Counted from the first letter of the stretch, positions 25,845 to 40,297 are shown. The stretch: 64,000 nucleotides of DNA from Aphrophora alni (GCA_963513935.1 OY740768.1:14553993-14617992), one strand, 5' to 3'. Program-made: numbers and translations. The notes: generated from the letters alone by a model not told the origin.

Positions 25845-26015
25845 CAATAGGGTTGACGTACAAGGAACTGAAGGAACAAGCAATTTATTTGCCGTGTTCC
25901 TTAAGCCCTAAGTTAATATAATCCTGGAAAGAGCTTTTCTCGGAAATGTAAAACCTGAACAATATTGCTCCATGCACTTTGCAATACCTCTAATACGATT
26001 GGTAATGAAAATGTT
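25845..26015 (-). repeat. dispersed repeat, inverted copy
   Basis: Reverse-complement partner of 19625-19800. Similarity spans about 170 bp with small gaps. Confidence 0.6.
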
Positions 26016-27797
26016 AACACGTCCAATTATATATTATTTAGGGTTGCTTTAATACTATATACTAACTGAACCGTAGGTAATAAATCTATTTGTTAATATT
26101 ATTTCAACAAACAAAATATATACTACAAAATAAAATGAAATATTATATTTAAAATTTAATATAATACAAATTAACCGTAGAAACGTTTTCACACAGCCAT
26201 TAACAAAACAAAACAGTAACCAAACAAAACAGTAACCAAACAAAAATACGTATCGATAAAAAAAAAGAGCTCATTAGATAACAGAATATAAGTGAAAATA
26301 AATTGTTACATATAAAGCATTGTTACAGATTTAAATAAAATATTTCTATATTTAGATAGAGTAACTTCTTTGAAAATGAGTTTTAATAACGGCAGTTAAG
26401 GTTTATTTATGAACCGTAATTGTTCTTTACTTACAATTAGGGGACAAAGGATTAGGTTACTAAATTTCAAATTCAGGCAAATCTGTAGAGTTGCGTTTGA
26501 TAATTATTGTTTTTATAAAGGGATCCACTGACGATTTAATAGCTAGTTTTATTGATAAACGCTGATATGAAATTTGTACAAAAATCTGTTCGGTAACGCA
26601 GAGTAAAATTTGATCAAAATCGTGGAGACAATTTTCTATTTCGGTTTTATGGTAACTCAATCCAAATTTTGAGTTATATAAAAAAATGGAGAAAAACGCT
26701 GAAGATATAACTGAAATTGCTCAATACAACAACCACTTTAGTGCGTATATGGAAACTGATATTTCCACGTCAAAACAACAGCAGAGAACTTTATACTATT
26801 TATATGTTAGGAAATATAATATACAATCATTATACTCTATATTCTTTCAGTACTTACAATATTAAGCCATTCGCAGTCTTGTTATCTTGTTGCGTCACGG
26901 AAGTAGTTTTTGAAGATTAAAGTTTTCTATTTCTTGTTGAACATTTTCATGGATATTGAAAAATCTAAAAACAAAACATTCTCGCCTATAAAACTTATTA
27001 AATTACAATACGGGATTTATAGTGGGTGGGGGGAGGGGATAAGTGTGAATAAGGGAATTGATAATTATTTTCAGCGAACACTTGAACGTTTAAAGAATTT
27101 ATTTTATTAGGATTGTTACCACTTATTGAATGTTTGCCAGAAATGCCTCAACCATTAACAACAGATGTCGCCGAAGTGTCGTGTTTTTATTATCAGCTGT
27201 TTTTAATTACTCTACTTTAAACATTCCTAAGCTTTGAATATGTATTTAATAAAATAACAGACAAACAATATATATTCTAAATACAGAAATGTATTGCGGA
27301 ATAGAGTTTACACAAACAAACGGTCAAACTGATACATTACAGTTGTAAAATAATCTGCAATAAATTAGACTTTAGCTAGGGCCTTCGGTTAATTTCGTGA
27401 GGTGTGTATTCGTTTGGCTTGTAAGAGGTTCCGTCTTCAATATCGTAGGGGATGAAAAATTTGTGGTATAAAAATTAGCAACGGTTTGATATAAGGATAC
27501 AGGAGAGACTCTAAGCCTCTCTTTAATTGTTCATATCCTTAGAACTACTTTTCGTCTTACTGCTTCAAAAACAGCTGTTTTCAATACATGCATTGAGATG
27601 CTAAAGTTGTTATTTTTAGTCCTAAGACGTAACAACATCAGCTGAGGTCATCAGATGTTACTTCATTTATACGAATTAATTAACTTTTGTAAAGCATCTA
27701 TAAAAACAACCGATACTCTCGATTGCAAATAACAGTTGTTACCACAGATTGAAGGTAAATAGGTTTTAGTTTTTGTGAAATCGTTTTATTATGTTAT
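26016..27797. other. AT-rich stretch without recognised genes
   Basis: Only short open frames with AT-driven composition were seen. There is a small direct repeat CAAAACAGTAACCAAA near 26210-26240. Confidence 0.45.
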
Positions 27798-28060
27798 TTG
27801 CAGTATAACGAAAAATATAGTTCATCACTTGGACCAAATGAAGCTTTTCGATCCTCGCTCATTTTCCGGCCTCGGCCGTTAAACTTGAGTTTGTATCGAA
27901 AAGCATCACTTTTGGTCTCAGTGATGAAATATACTATTAGAAACCTTTACAAAATATCCTGTCGTCTTGGTCGACTTTTATCGAGTAGTATGTGGTTAGC
28001 AGATCTAGTGGTCGCCTTAATTCCATGTTTCTTGACTACTATTCGCTATTAAATGTAACA
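27798..28060. other. unassigned GC-richer island
   Basis: A segment with more GC than its flanks (TTTTCCGGCCTCGGCCG near 27860), carrying an 84-codon plus-strand frame. I recognise neither the protein nor a repeat family. A short interspersed element is possible. Confidence 0.25.
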
Positions 28061-29024
28061 TTCCGATTTTACCTCACGATGTTGGGCCAACACCAATACG
28101 TTTTTAAAATCTCACGTGAATCTGACCCAGAACCAATTCCACACAATACTAGATAGACCAATCGGAAAATTCTTTAAACAATAATATATTATCAAACATA
28201 AACATTTCAAGCATTAAGGGTTAACATTTGATTGTTTGTTCGGTTCTATAGAGAATGAGTTTCATCAAAATATGAGTTTCATGTACAACTCTCAAGCGTT
28301 TCTAACTAAATTGTAATCATCACATAAAGTTCCACAATGTAATGGACATGTAAACAATAAAGATTTTAAATTTGTAAGAGGTAATAATTACGACATTAAG
28401 TATTGAAATGGTTATTGGTGGAAAGGTAATTCTTAATGTATGTTGGTTATTATGAAGATGAATAGAACAATGTCACACTGTAACCAGGAATAATCTCTAA
28501 AACGTAAATCGTGTTTTCAAAAGACTGCAATTCTCGTAAAGTCTTCTTTTACACAACTGCTGTATAAACAAAATCGCAAAACAAATCTACAAATATAATG
28601 TATTAACATATGAATATATCTTTGATAAGTCGGTTCACACAGATCCGGTAACTATAAAATTCAATTACTGTCCATTACCACAAGCGAAGAAACATGAAGA
28701 AGAACCGTACTTATATTATGTTAATATGTAAATGTTTATAATAGATACGCTTCTACGGGTTGACTCGGCGTTGCCGATCAAAGCAACGTCAACGTTTTAT
28801 GTGTATTAAAGGGTATTTATGCCCTTGTTTGTGACATTTGTTTTACCAGCCAATGGCCCCAGTTTCACCTGGGGATAGTTGAGATAGTTTTCTAAAGAAA
28901 TTTTTGTTTTTAGTACAACCCTAATGGTGGTACTAAGGAAATAAATTATGATCAAATACAGCAACACACCAATTTTGATTAAAATCTACCCATAAATAAC
29001 AAATATAAATGATACTTGTTTTAG
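28061..29024. other. AT-rich stretch without recognised genes
   Basis: A phrase at 28755-28870 (GTTGCCGATCAAAGCAACG and TTTCACCTGGGG) is less AT-rich but was not identified. Confidence 0.4.
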
Positions 29025-29405
29025 GAGTAAAAACACCCTTGGAATGGAACAGTTTCAAAATCATTTCTTAGTAGGCGTCTACAGACCTACCTTAAACCAT
29101 GTTAAAAATTCATACCTCTAGGTTTCTTCGATCCATCGATCCAGAGATATGCTTTAGGGGTAAAAAAGACCCTTTGGGTGGAACATTTTCAAAACCCTTT
29201 CTTAGTACTCATCTACAGATCTACCCCAAACCACGTTAAACAATGCATATCACTAGGCTTCTTGGATCCAGAGAAATGCTATACGGGTAAAAAACACTCT
29301 TGGAGTGGAACATTTTCAAAGCCCTTTCTTAGTACGCTTCTACAGACCTACCCCAAACCATGTTAATAGATTCATAGGTTCTAGGATATTTGGATCCAGA
29401 AATTT
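29025..29405 (+). repeat. three imperfect tandem copies, about 125-130 bp each
   Basis: Each copy carries GGTAAAAAA, a TGGAAC block, TTTCAAA with CCCTTTCTTAGTA, CTACAGAC with CTACCCCAAACCA and a GATCCAGA block. Copies begin near 29025, 29156 and 29287. The spacing is partly irregular, as in decayed tandem retroelement tails. Confidence 0.7.
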
Positions 29406-29435
29406 CGTGATCAGTCAGGGGGTTTTGACTTATTA

Positions 29436-30842
<1,407 letters not shown>

Positions 30843-31140
30843 AATGAAATGCTCTTATTTTTCAACTGAATCGTCTTTCCCTCTAATTCTATACAGTTAA
30901 TGTATCTTTTAACAAGCTTTGAATTTCTTTCTGATACAACATCTGGAGCTGGTGCGTAGTCAATTTTACACTACTTCCACGACCTTTCCATCGGAACGAA
31001 AAGAGGTTACATCTCTTTTCCTAATGGGCCAAAAACATGAAAACCTGTCAGATGCTTTTGAAACGTTTTGAAGATGTTCGATACTCTTCTGAACAGTTGA
31101 TGGCAGTCGAGAGTACGACGTTTAATTTGGAAACATCTCG
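30843..31140 (-). pseudogene. mariner-like transposase C-terminal remnant
   Basis: On the minus strand the frames give FHVFGPLGKEM, then RSDGKVVEVV, then LYQKEIQSLLK and RYINCIELEGK in order. These match the last quarter of mariner transposases (DFHxFGPLK, RF-SD, FYxxGIxxLxxRxxKCIxxxGxY). Successive blocks fall in different frames with stops between them, so the gene is dead. The aspartates upstream of this block are not recognisable. Confidence 0.5.
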
Positions 31141-31394
31141 TATGGGAAATAAATTTCAAAATTAATACTTCTACAGTAACGTTGAAAATGACGATTCTCA
31201 GCGATAAGAATCTCCAATTCTTTTCACACATAAAGGTGAATCAGTGAATAATAAAAAAACTACTGGGAGCTATTCAAACCAAAATCAAGTACAAAACGCC
31301 CGGTATTTTCTCAAAGGTGTAATTTAGTTAAGGACAACGATTGACGTCACAAATCGATGAAAGCAATCCGTTGCCACGAATATCTCCGTTATAA

Positions 31395-31610
31395 AAATCT
31401 TGTCCCGACCCCACCATTTGTCCTGAACTGGTTCTATGCGATTTTCATCAGTTGATCAATTAAAAGAAGAGCTGCAAGAGAATGATTTTTATACTGACGA
31501 AAAAGGTCCATGGAATCTGTATTTAAGCATCTGACGCCAAAAGTGTCTTTTATTTCCAGAAGGAATTCAACAGATTGATAAAAGATGGACTAAGTGATTG
31601 GTAAAAGATA
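31395..31610 (+). pseudogene. mariner-like transposase C-terminal remnant, head-to-head
   Basis: On the plus strand are blocks resembling the mariner C-terminus: a PDL-x-DFH-like region near 31420, DQLKEELQENDFYTDE (31453-31500), VFKHLTPK, and LFPEGIQQIDKRWTK before a stop near 31593. The blocks need frame changes. It points away from the minus-strand remnant at 30843-31140. Confidence 0.5.
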
Positions 31611-33454
31611 AACGTAGGAGGGGATTTAGTAGAAAAATAAGCATATTCAATTTACATAGTGCGAATAAAAGTGATTCTTAAATGACACTCACTATAATTT
31701 TTAACTTATAATCGTATAATGAAACTATTGCTAAAGTGCACAATGTTTACGGAAAAAACAAAATATTCCCTAAAATAATAAATACCACTAAATAGAGAAC
31801 GAAATAAACAATTTAATACCCAATAACGTTTATTAGTTGGGAATTCTAAATCTACTTATAAATAAAGTTTAGATTGCAAATTTTAACTATACTAGGTTTC
31901 TAATTTGCAGTCTCTATAATTTAAAGTAGGATCGTATTGGCTGATGATTAGTGGGTCGGTTTTTCGTTATAACTGCCAAATTTTAGTATCAGGCCACCAC
32001 ATGAATTACTCCATATCAGAACGACACAACAAAAGTAAATATTTTGAAGTGGTTTGATGTACGACTACGTTGATTTTTATTGGAATAAAAATTAATGGTG
32101 AATATTTAAAATAATGTATATTAATTCCGTAGGATCATATACTTTTATTTTATAGCGTAAATTTTATTTGGTTTTGCAAAATAATTTTAAAACTGTTTAT
32201 TTATGTTAGAAGACAAATAAATATATAAGAACAAATTTGAAGACGATAAAATTACGTTATGTCCATTTTGAAAATTACTGATATGGTAGTTTAAAAAAGG
32301 TACTGCATTCTTAGTTTTAAAAAAAATCGCAAAAAGGTATTTTCAATTACATATAACTTTTGAATGAGATCTTTCAAATAGATAAGACCTACTACATTTG
32401 ATAGAGTGAGAAATTTCATGTTAAAAAGTATATTGAAAAAAAATTGTTTTTTAAAAATTATAGCCCTTATTACACAAATGAAATGGATTACCCCTCCATT
32501 TTTTGCTAAAAACGCTTTGTTCCTTTTTTTTTGTGACCAATCAAATTCGCGCTTATTGAACGTTTTATTTCAAAATCTCTTGTTTTAAACTTAATATATC
32601 AATTTTTATTTCATACATTATATTGCTTCTTTTGTTATTAATTATTTATAAGTACAAAACATTAGCATTATTTATACGCTATTAGTATCATTTTAAAACT
32701 TTTCGTTATTCATAAATAAACTCGGAATTTTACAGCTGTTGAAACAGCTGCTGACGCGACGACACACCAGTTCTTCTTCTCCCTAGATACGCCAGTTACA
32801 CAGTCGTCACGTCAACGCTCGTGAAGTTTTACAAAAATAAATTTCAGAGTTTCATTCTATATTTGTCAAAACATTATTATAGTGTTTAGAGTTTTCTTGT
32901 CAAAAATTGACAATTAACAGCGTTTTTGTCAGGATATCTTCCTTCAAAGATATTTGTTAAATCAAATTTTAATTTATGAGGTTATCTTTGCACGAAATAA
33001 GAAAGTAAGATATAACTTTGTATTTGTTGTAGAAAAATATATAAACGGTAGTATTCGGTTTTTGATGAAACGTGAAGAAAACGACTTATTTTTTCCTCAT
33101 ACCTCGATAAATTTTCATATTAAGTATTAGAAAAAAAGTAAATCTAGGGAATTGAAAAACCCCACAACTTTATCTGAAACATTTTTAATTCGATAGATGC
33201 GTAAAATATTATTTGCAAAAAACAAGTAAAAAAGCTACTTTTTCATAACGTTAAAATAGGGTCACTATTCGAAGAGCCGGAACTTAGTCATTTTATTTCT
33301 TGAAAAAAATTCCAAATAGAAAATTATTGCAAATTTGATATAGTTTTAGGAAAAAAAATAGTATGGTGGTTTAATATTTTAACAGTTTTATGTTGTTTTT
33401 TGCGATAACAATATCAATTTTTCCCCTACAACCCATTATATAAATATTGTTTTA
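31611..33454. other. AT-rich stretch without recognised genes
   Basis: The spot 32735-32830 is less AT-rich, with two nearby CAGCTG-type palindromes (CAGCTGTTGAAACAGCTG), and was not identified. No coding support was found. Confidence 0.4.
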
Positions 33455-33545
33455 ATCCGTAGCGCTAGGGACTTTTTAACTAAAAACCAAAAACTAACAT
33501 TTTCCCAGAGTTTCGTCCTGCCCTGAATATCTTTTCACGTAATAT
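33455..33545 (+). repeat. direct repeat, copy 1
   Basis: GTAGCGCTAG, then ACTTTTTA, then TTTTCCCAGAGTTTCG and a CCTGCCCTG block. It is similar to 34090-34170. Confidence 0.5.
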
Positions 33546-34089
33546 TTAATCAAATTTCACTGTACGCAATTTCTTGTTGTTACTTAATGTTACTATATAC
33601 AGATGGGGTTCCAGTAAATTTTATGTGTTTGGGTTTATGGGCTGTATTCTAAGTAAATCTACTAATTTTAGTTTTAAAAAAAATCTGAAAACATTGTTGT
33701 GATTCGCCTTTACTTTAAGACACTAATTTTAATATAGAAATATCTGCCATGGAATTTTGGAATTAGGATCCTGTATTGTCAGAAAATCTTTACAGTTAAA
33801 CAGTATTCCTTCATTCATCAATAAGAACTGCTTCTATAACCTTTACTTTTTAGTGCAACTCCTACAAATTATTTTAAACAAACACCCATATTGCGTTGTT
33901 AATACATAGTGGAACTTCGAAGTTTAATAATAATTTTATTATCGAAGAGTACTTTTTTTACTAGTGTTTAGTAGATTTCAATGTTACAGCTAGTATACGG
34001 TGGTATAATAAATAATCCCTTCTAGTTATTTGCAAAAACCACAAACTTTGATCCTAGCCTATAACTTTAAAAAAAAAAATTCCCAACCG

Positions 34090-34170
34090 GTAGCGCTAGA
34101 AACCTTTTAGTTGCCAAAACAAACAATTTTCCAGAGATTCGCCTTGTCCTGTATTTTTGTTTATTGCAAG
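34090..34170 (+). repeat. direct repeat, copy 2
   Basis: GTAGCGCTAGAAACCTTTTA, then TTTTCCAGAGATTCG and CCTTGTCCTG. It is the diverged partner of 33455-33545. Confidence 0.5.
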
Positions 34171-36059
34171 TATACTTTAATGTACGGAAATTCATTGAGA
34201 CGATTCCGTATGTCTTTTTTTATTAAATATTTATTAGATACAGCTAGCACTAGTTTAACTCAGACTGGCTATTTATTTGCAAATATGATCTTACTCCAAT
34301 GGTATTTAAAACACTGCATCGTCTGGATTCATAAAAAAAAGGACTTCAATTGACGTCATTTAAAAACCTAATGTCACAAAAAACATTATTTACTCGTATT
34401 AAATAAATTAATGTGAAAATTGCTAGTGAATGTAACTAGTGTCAGTTAAGGAGGTGTGACAAAACATAAATGATTCTTTACATACATCCTGGATTAAACT
34501 CAACTCATTAACGCTATGAATCAGCTGTTATTAAACTTGGTTGTCATGATCTCTTGTAAAAATGGTTTAAGTATTCAAATAACATCCCTGACACGTAGAG
34601 TTGAATAATGGATTTTATTTTACGACGGCAGGCATCTGACTTTCATTGTGTGCTTGTACGACGAGGCGTTTCATCAACACGCAAGAAGTCTAAAGTGTTA
34701 ATTTAAAACAATTCCACCACGTATTCATGGACACTTCATATTATACATTAGGAAACCTGAACAATTAAAAAATGTGAGCAAAAATGTTTTTATTGTACTT
34801 CGTTTTTACCATTATAGCAACTTATTGTATATTTGAATCTTTAAGAGAAATTACAACTTATCTCAGAGCACAGAAAAATATATTTAGATACAATAATTAT
34901 CGTTTTGTACCTGATTGTATTTAATTTTTTATTGCCACAATGTATATAAATTTTGTAATTACTCGAGAGTGCTTGGCAACTCACTGCAAGTGATTAAATA
35001 AAGCTAAGTTTTGTATTAGCATATTGTAGACTGTTACCATGTACAGTATAGCAATTCCGCTATCGCTTTATGTAATTTATTTAACTCAAGTGTTTTGCAA
35101 AACTCTACCAGAGTCTAGAACTTGTTTATTTAAATCGCATGAATTAGTCGTGCAAATTAAATGGAAATATCTAACCCTCGTTTTATTACATCATCTGAAA
35201 TAAATTAATTTTAATCGTAATATTTTAATTGGATCGATTATAACCCTCTGTAGAACAAGTTTTGATTGGTGTTTTGAATACGCATGCTTGGAGTAAGTTA
35301 AATATTGAATACTATAAATATAAGAAAAACATCTGTTTGTTTGAAATTGATGATACAGTGAATACAAAATCCGATATGAAAGAGAGAACGTGGGAAGCAG
35401 TAGTGTACGCGTACATGTGTTGGGACACGATTGAGGCACAAATCAAAATTAAATAAACTTCAGAAAGATTGAATGATGATATGTAACAATTTAAGTGAAG
35501 CTTTGTATCTGTCATTATCAAATTTCTTTTGAACCGTGGAGTTATTTCAAAGCTATCTTGAATAATGATATTGACAAGAAATTCAAATGCTCTTTTGGCT
35601 TCAATGGTGTTTCAAGTTGTTATGCCATAATGGTATCTTCCCCCTCTTTGTTTGTCTGCGGTACTATCTCACTGAATAACAAATAACTTGGACAGAATCT
35701 TGAGTTTGAAAAAAAATACTGTGAAATAAATTTAAGTATCATAATTGAAGTAAGCAAGAATTATTAAAAATTGTGAAGTTTGGATTTAGGATTTTTGTAG
35801 TGTTTGCAAAGGATAAAACCAGAGAGATGTTGAATATAGAAAACGTAACAGACAAAAGTAAATGAATAGATAAAATGGTCACTTTGTAGTTGTTTAATGA
35901 AGTAAGTGCTGTTAAGTCATTTTCGTTAAGTGCTGTTTCTGTTTCATGAAATAAACTAAATAAATTGTAGTGTATCTTGTTTTTTTTTTCTTGTTGTTTA
36001 ATAGCGAGAAACCTTTCGGTCTTCATAGGTTTACAGAAACAATAAATAAAAAAACATAA
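34171..36059. other. AT-rich stretch without recognised genes
   Basis: Open frames near 35191-35521 and 35739-36026 overlap each other on both strands and show no domain or splice support. Confidence 0.45.
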
Positions 36060-36235
36060 AATAAAGACCCGTAGTCCGGGAATACTCTAATAGCTGCAAA
36101 GGTTGGGAAAGAACAAGAGGTGGCCAAGAAATGCAGGATAGGAAAGATGAAAGAGAGGAATCTAACCCAAGACTACATGAAAAAGTTGTAGATCCAGTTA
36201 GGTCTTCTCGGGATCGCCAAGACCGTACTCACAAA
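36060..36235 (+). repeat. dispersed repeat, copy 2
   Basis: It shares GAAAGATGAAAGAGAGGAAT-type, CTACATGAAAAAGTTGTAG, TTCTCGGGATCG and CCGTACTCAC blocks with 12185-12345. Confidence 0.55.
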
Positions 36236-36639
36236 AATGAGCACCTGAAGGTTGCAGTCGTCTAAATTATTATAATGAAATCTACGTATTTAAATGTAGG
36301 TGTTTACATTTTCCTTTTTAGTATCTATGAAGGGTGAAATTTATTTATTTTAATAGGGTAATTATACAGTAGGATTACTGGTGAAGTAGTCAATTTTATG
36401 AAAATCCTGGATAATAAAATTATTTATCAAAATTACGACAAAAGGATCTTTTTAACGCCAATTCTTGTCATATTTTAATAACAAAAATTGTATTAAACAA
36501 CATGTAGCTTTCAAACTTCGTCGTGTTGTAAGCGGGCTTTAATAGAAAGAACTATGTATGTTAAATAATTCCGTTTAATTTTTTCTGTATTATTTTATTT
36601 CTAATATCTTTGTAAATAAAAGCTATGTAGGCAAAAAAT

Positions 36640-37090
36640 TGAAGCAAAGATATTTGTGTGTAACTTGGGTACAAAGATATTGTATATAATTTTACAGAGC
36701 TGTCAAATTTAACAACCTGTTTTAAAAGTCTCGCTTTGGCCACATCAGTTATTTAAGGTCAACCAACTCTTGTGCGCCGCCACATCAAAGGTGAGCAAAT
36801 CATTGAAGCAAATTTGAATGTGTATAACCTTGTTGCAGTGATATTGTATATCATTTTCAAAAGGAGTCAAATTTACAAGTCACGCTTTGGTTACATTAGC
36901 TTAACAGCAACCTACTTTTGTGTACCGCCACATCAAAAGCAGGCAATACATTGAAACAAAGTTGAAGCTGGTTGCAGTGATATTGTATATAATTTTTTTT
37001 ATCTGTCAAATTTAAAATCTGTTTCACAAAGTCATGCGTTGTCCTCATCAGCTAAGTGGAACCAACTTTTGCGCCACATCAAAGGTTTAA
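36640..37090 (+). repeat. three tandem copies, about 150 bp each
   Basis: Each copy contains TTGAAGCAAA or a variant, GATATTGTATATAATTTT, GTCAAATTTA, a CGCTTTGG or GCGTTGTCC block, CAACTTTTG and CGCCACATCAAA. Copies start near 36640, 36795 and 36950. The frames crossing them look fortuitous. Confidence 0.7.
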
Positions 37091-37987
37091 AAATCAAGAA
37101 ACATTTTGAAATTTCAAGTACGTTTATTACCAAACTTTACTCACAGTAAACACTGAACGTAGTTTTCTAAACAAAACTTAAATCACATTGCAGTGACTAA
37201 ATATGAGCATATTTGTAAAACCAACAAAACTTGTAAAATTATTCAATCTATGACTATTACTTTTGGTACAAAATGATATGTACAATAATGTAACACTTAT
37301 CCAGTAGAGGAGGAAAATTATTTGTAATATTTCAATATGTTTTACATCTATATTTACATTGAAAACATCTCTTGACACTTTGGTATTAGACAAATACAAT
37401 AGATAGGAATATCATAGTTCTTGAATATTGGATGCAAAATATTTTTCTTTGTTCATCTAAGAATTTTTTTTTGTTTCACTTAATTATAGATTCGCATTTG
37501 TAAGTTTAATTTAAATTTTTTGACCTCTTAATGATTTACTATTAATTTATTTTTGGAACACAGGCAATTAAATGTATTTTACATAAACATTTATTTAAAA
37601 TATTTGTTTGTGAAAATATTCGTCATCATTCTTTGAATAAAATAATATTTATATACTTTTTTTTAAGAGATTATTTTGACGAATACGTTTTAATCTGTTG
37701 ATAAATTATCAAACTATCAGTTAAATAAATTAAACAGGGGATTTCAAATCAAGAAAAAGAAATAGATTAAATTTATGAGAACTGGAAAAGTAAGAATGTT
37801 GAAAATCTTTAATACACGTGAAACTACAGCTGTATAATGGTGAGCGTTATTACAAGGTCTACAGAATATAATACTTTACTGCCTTTTGTAGAATTGAACC
37901 AAACTGAGCTTAGTTCTACGCTGAAGTCACAAATATTATAAACATTGCTGAAGTATTAATAATTTGTGGGAAAACATCGAACAAACT
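37091..37987. other. AT-rich stretch without recognised genes
   Basis: Nothing was recognised on either strand. Confidence 0.45.
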
Positions 37988-38047
37988 TTCCCTTTCCCCT
38001 ATCTCCTATCCCCTTTCCCCTATCTCCTATCCCCTTTCCCCTATTCC
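37988..38047 (-). repeat. 20-bp C-rich tandem repeat; G-quadruplex potential on minus strand
   Basis: About three copies of CCCTTTCCCCTATCTCCTAT, then a run of five C. The minus strand therefore carries runs of four to five G separated by loops of 3-4 and about 10 bases, which meets usual G-quadruplex rules. Confidence 0.8.
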
Positions 38048-39781
38048 CCCAATCCAAAACTAATCATGAAAACCATGGACTTAATCTTTGAAAATATATT
38101 TAAATAACAGCCTAAACGTTCCATAAACAGCTCCTAAGCGTGAGTTGTATTTGATTAATGATTGCTTTCATAGTTAATTATTATTATTGTTTGCCAATGA
38201 TTACGGAACCGTAATATACTTGCGATTTTAAACACGAATTTATTATTATTCTTCGCATTTCACTGAAATTAGAACAAAATTAGCAGATTCGATTTTCATA
38301 AATTATGTATTTTATAAAAGTTCCATGACAGATCGTTGCTGATAATTCACGATTTGAGAGATCGCGAACAATTGTTCAGAAGCTAAAACTGTTTAGAAGG
38401 TTTAAAAAGGTTAAAATTGTTAGAGCCGATTTTGATAGAATCATAATTTTGTGATTTTTCTTATTGAATTTATAACGAAATTTTGAGGTTTCGTAAAAAT
38501 GAAAAAAGGTAAAAAAATATGGCAAAAATCAAATTTAATAAAAATCTGTCCTTCCGTATCGACCTGCATATACGTCAGATATAGTTTCAAAAAATTTTCG
38601 TTTCGTTTTTGATTCTGGGATCTAAAGACTGATACTGTATATCCTAAAAGGTGAGAAAATGAAAACGTAATTTCTTCTAAAACATCGTCAAATGCCATAA
38701 CTGGAGCTGATCAAGTTCCGTAGTTAATAAAACTAGACAATTAATTGTAAAAAAATTCGTAATTAAGTGTTCATTTAGCAGAATTCAAAAATAAAATATA
38801 CGTTAAAATTCACGCAACTAAAGTAATCTATTGATCTCTTGTTTCAGTTTTGTCGTCTGAATGAGGAGAAACATAGGGACAGTTCTGTAAGTAATACAAT
38901 AGATATAATACGTATGTCGATAATCTTGTGTGTTAATGAATGCTGAAACAATTTATACATTTTAGAAACGTAGAGCTTTTAAGTTGTACGTTCTCTTTTG
39001 GTTTAAAATTTTCAGACAATCAGATTTTTAACTCAAGTGAAAAAATTTAAAAACCACCTTCCTTAGTAGCGCTTTGTCGAATGCATCAGAAACCCTGATG
39101 ATAAACAATATTTCGATTTCAACCCTCTACTATGGAAGATTCGCAATAATTAGTTATTTATGGCTACGATACATGGAACACACAAACAAAATTTATAAAT
39201 ATTGGATGTGTTTATGATAAATTATTTTAAAATGACCTCAGTACATATAAAACACTATTACATTTTGTTTCTATAAGAGATACAATTTCATTCAGTTCTA
39301 TAAACGACCAAAGAATTGATTATTATAAGCTGATTATAAAACACAGTCAACGAAACAAAATATTATGAAAACGTATAAATTTATTTTTTATAGTGATTTT
39401 GAATTTATATTAATTTTATTGTTGTATAAATGAAACACAAATCCTAATCAATGCTGTATTAAAGGAACATACAAAGAAATAATTTCATACATTTCTATAA
39501 CATTATTTTTTTGATTACAAAATAATGTTTCTATTGTAAAGTAGGAAACGTATTTATTTTAGATTTCTGTTTCTTTCTTAATTTAAAGTAATGCCAGCGG
39601 CTATTTAAAAATAATATATTTACAAGTTATTTTTGTAAAATAATTTACGCACAACCTATTGGTGAATTAATAAAAATATTTTATATCCTTAAAATTAACG
39701 TATATATTCAAAGTTTATATACATAAATATTGAAATTTAATGTAATAAAATTTGGTTCCATGTTTTTGATATGACTTGGTT
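38048..39781. other. AT-rich flank 3' of the minus-strand gene
   Basis: No further coding exon was found past the terminal exon of the TSP1/EGF gene. Transcription of that gene probably ends shortly below 39782. Confidence 0.4.
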
Positions 39782-39787
39782 TTTATT
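39782..39787 (-). terminator. candidate polyadenylation signal AATAAA
   Basis: AATAAA on the minus strand, about 90 bases past the TAA stop of exon 39874-40060, at a sensible distance for a short 3' UTR. Confidence 0.4.
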
Positions 39788-39873
39788 GTTAGATCTGCTT
39801 TCTAGCTACTCTTGTGTTGGACATGTGCATCCCCTAAATTGTATTTTTTAATTTCAACTCTGAGACATTACTG

Positions 39874-40060
39874 TTACAGTGTAATATTATCTGTACACTT
39901 ATACACTGTGCGGTAGAATGTCTTATACACAGTTTGATATTCAGGTATAGTACGTATACAGGATTTCAAACCATTTTCACATTTCGTTTCATAGCGTTTC
40001 TTCATCAGTCTTCTAAAACCTCTCGTGTAGGGTTCTTGAACTGGATGGTACTCACATTTC
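39874..40060 (-). CDS. terminal exon: Cys/Tyr-rich C-terminus of TSP1/EGF protein
   Basis: The acceptor GATTTTATTCTTAG precedes base 40060. One base (G) completes the split codon AG|G from exon 43064-43256, and 61 sense codons follow to TAA at 39876-39874. The peptide runs KCEYHPVQEPYTRGF, RRLMKKRYETKC, NGLKSC, IPEYQTVYKTFYRTVYKC. It has four cysteines, a basic RRLMKKR patch and a repeating Y-x-T-V/F-Y pattern. The Tyr/Cys pattern recalls EMI-like or VWDE-type C-termini, which is inference only. Codon composition is plainly coding compared with its flanks. It has no internal methionine start, so it is missed if only ATG-initiated frames are considered. Confidence 0.7.
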
Positions 40061-40252
40061 CTAAGAATAAAATCTTTTAAACATTATTTATACTTGTAAA
40101 CTTTAACAATATAATCATGCATTTGGATAGGTTTGAAATAACTTTTTTACATTTATACAAAAACACTATATTAAATGTTGAGCTTGACTTATGAGAAAAA
40201 TTATACAGTATAACAAACACACAGAACACAATTCTCACAAAAATACGCCTAA

Positions 40253-40297
40253 TTATCAGACGCGTTTCAATGACAAGGTCGTCCTCTTCAGTGATAC
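40253..40297 (-). ncRNA. hammerhead ribozyme-like motif, left arm
   Basis: Minus strand: GTATCA, CTGAAGA, stem II with one mismatch (GTCAT in place of GTCGT), GAAA, CGCGTC, TGATAA. Stem I loses its outermost pair. It is less well paired than the right-arm copy. Confidence 0.45.
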
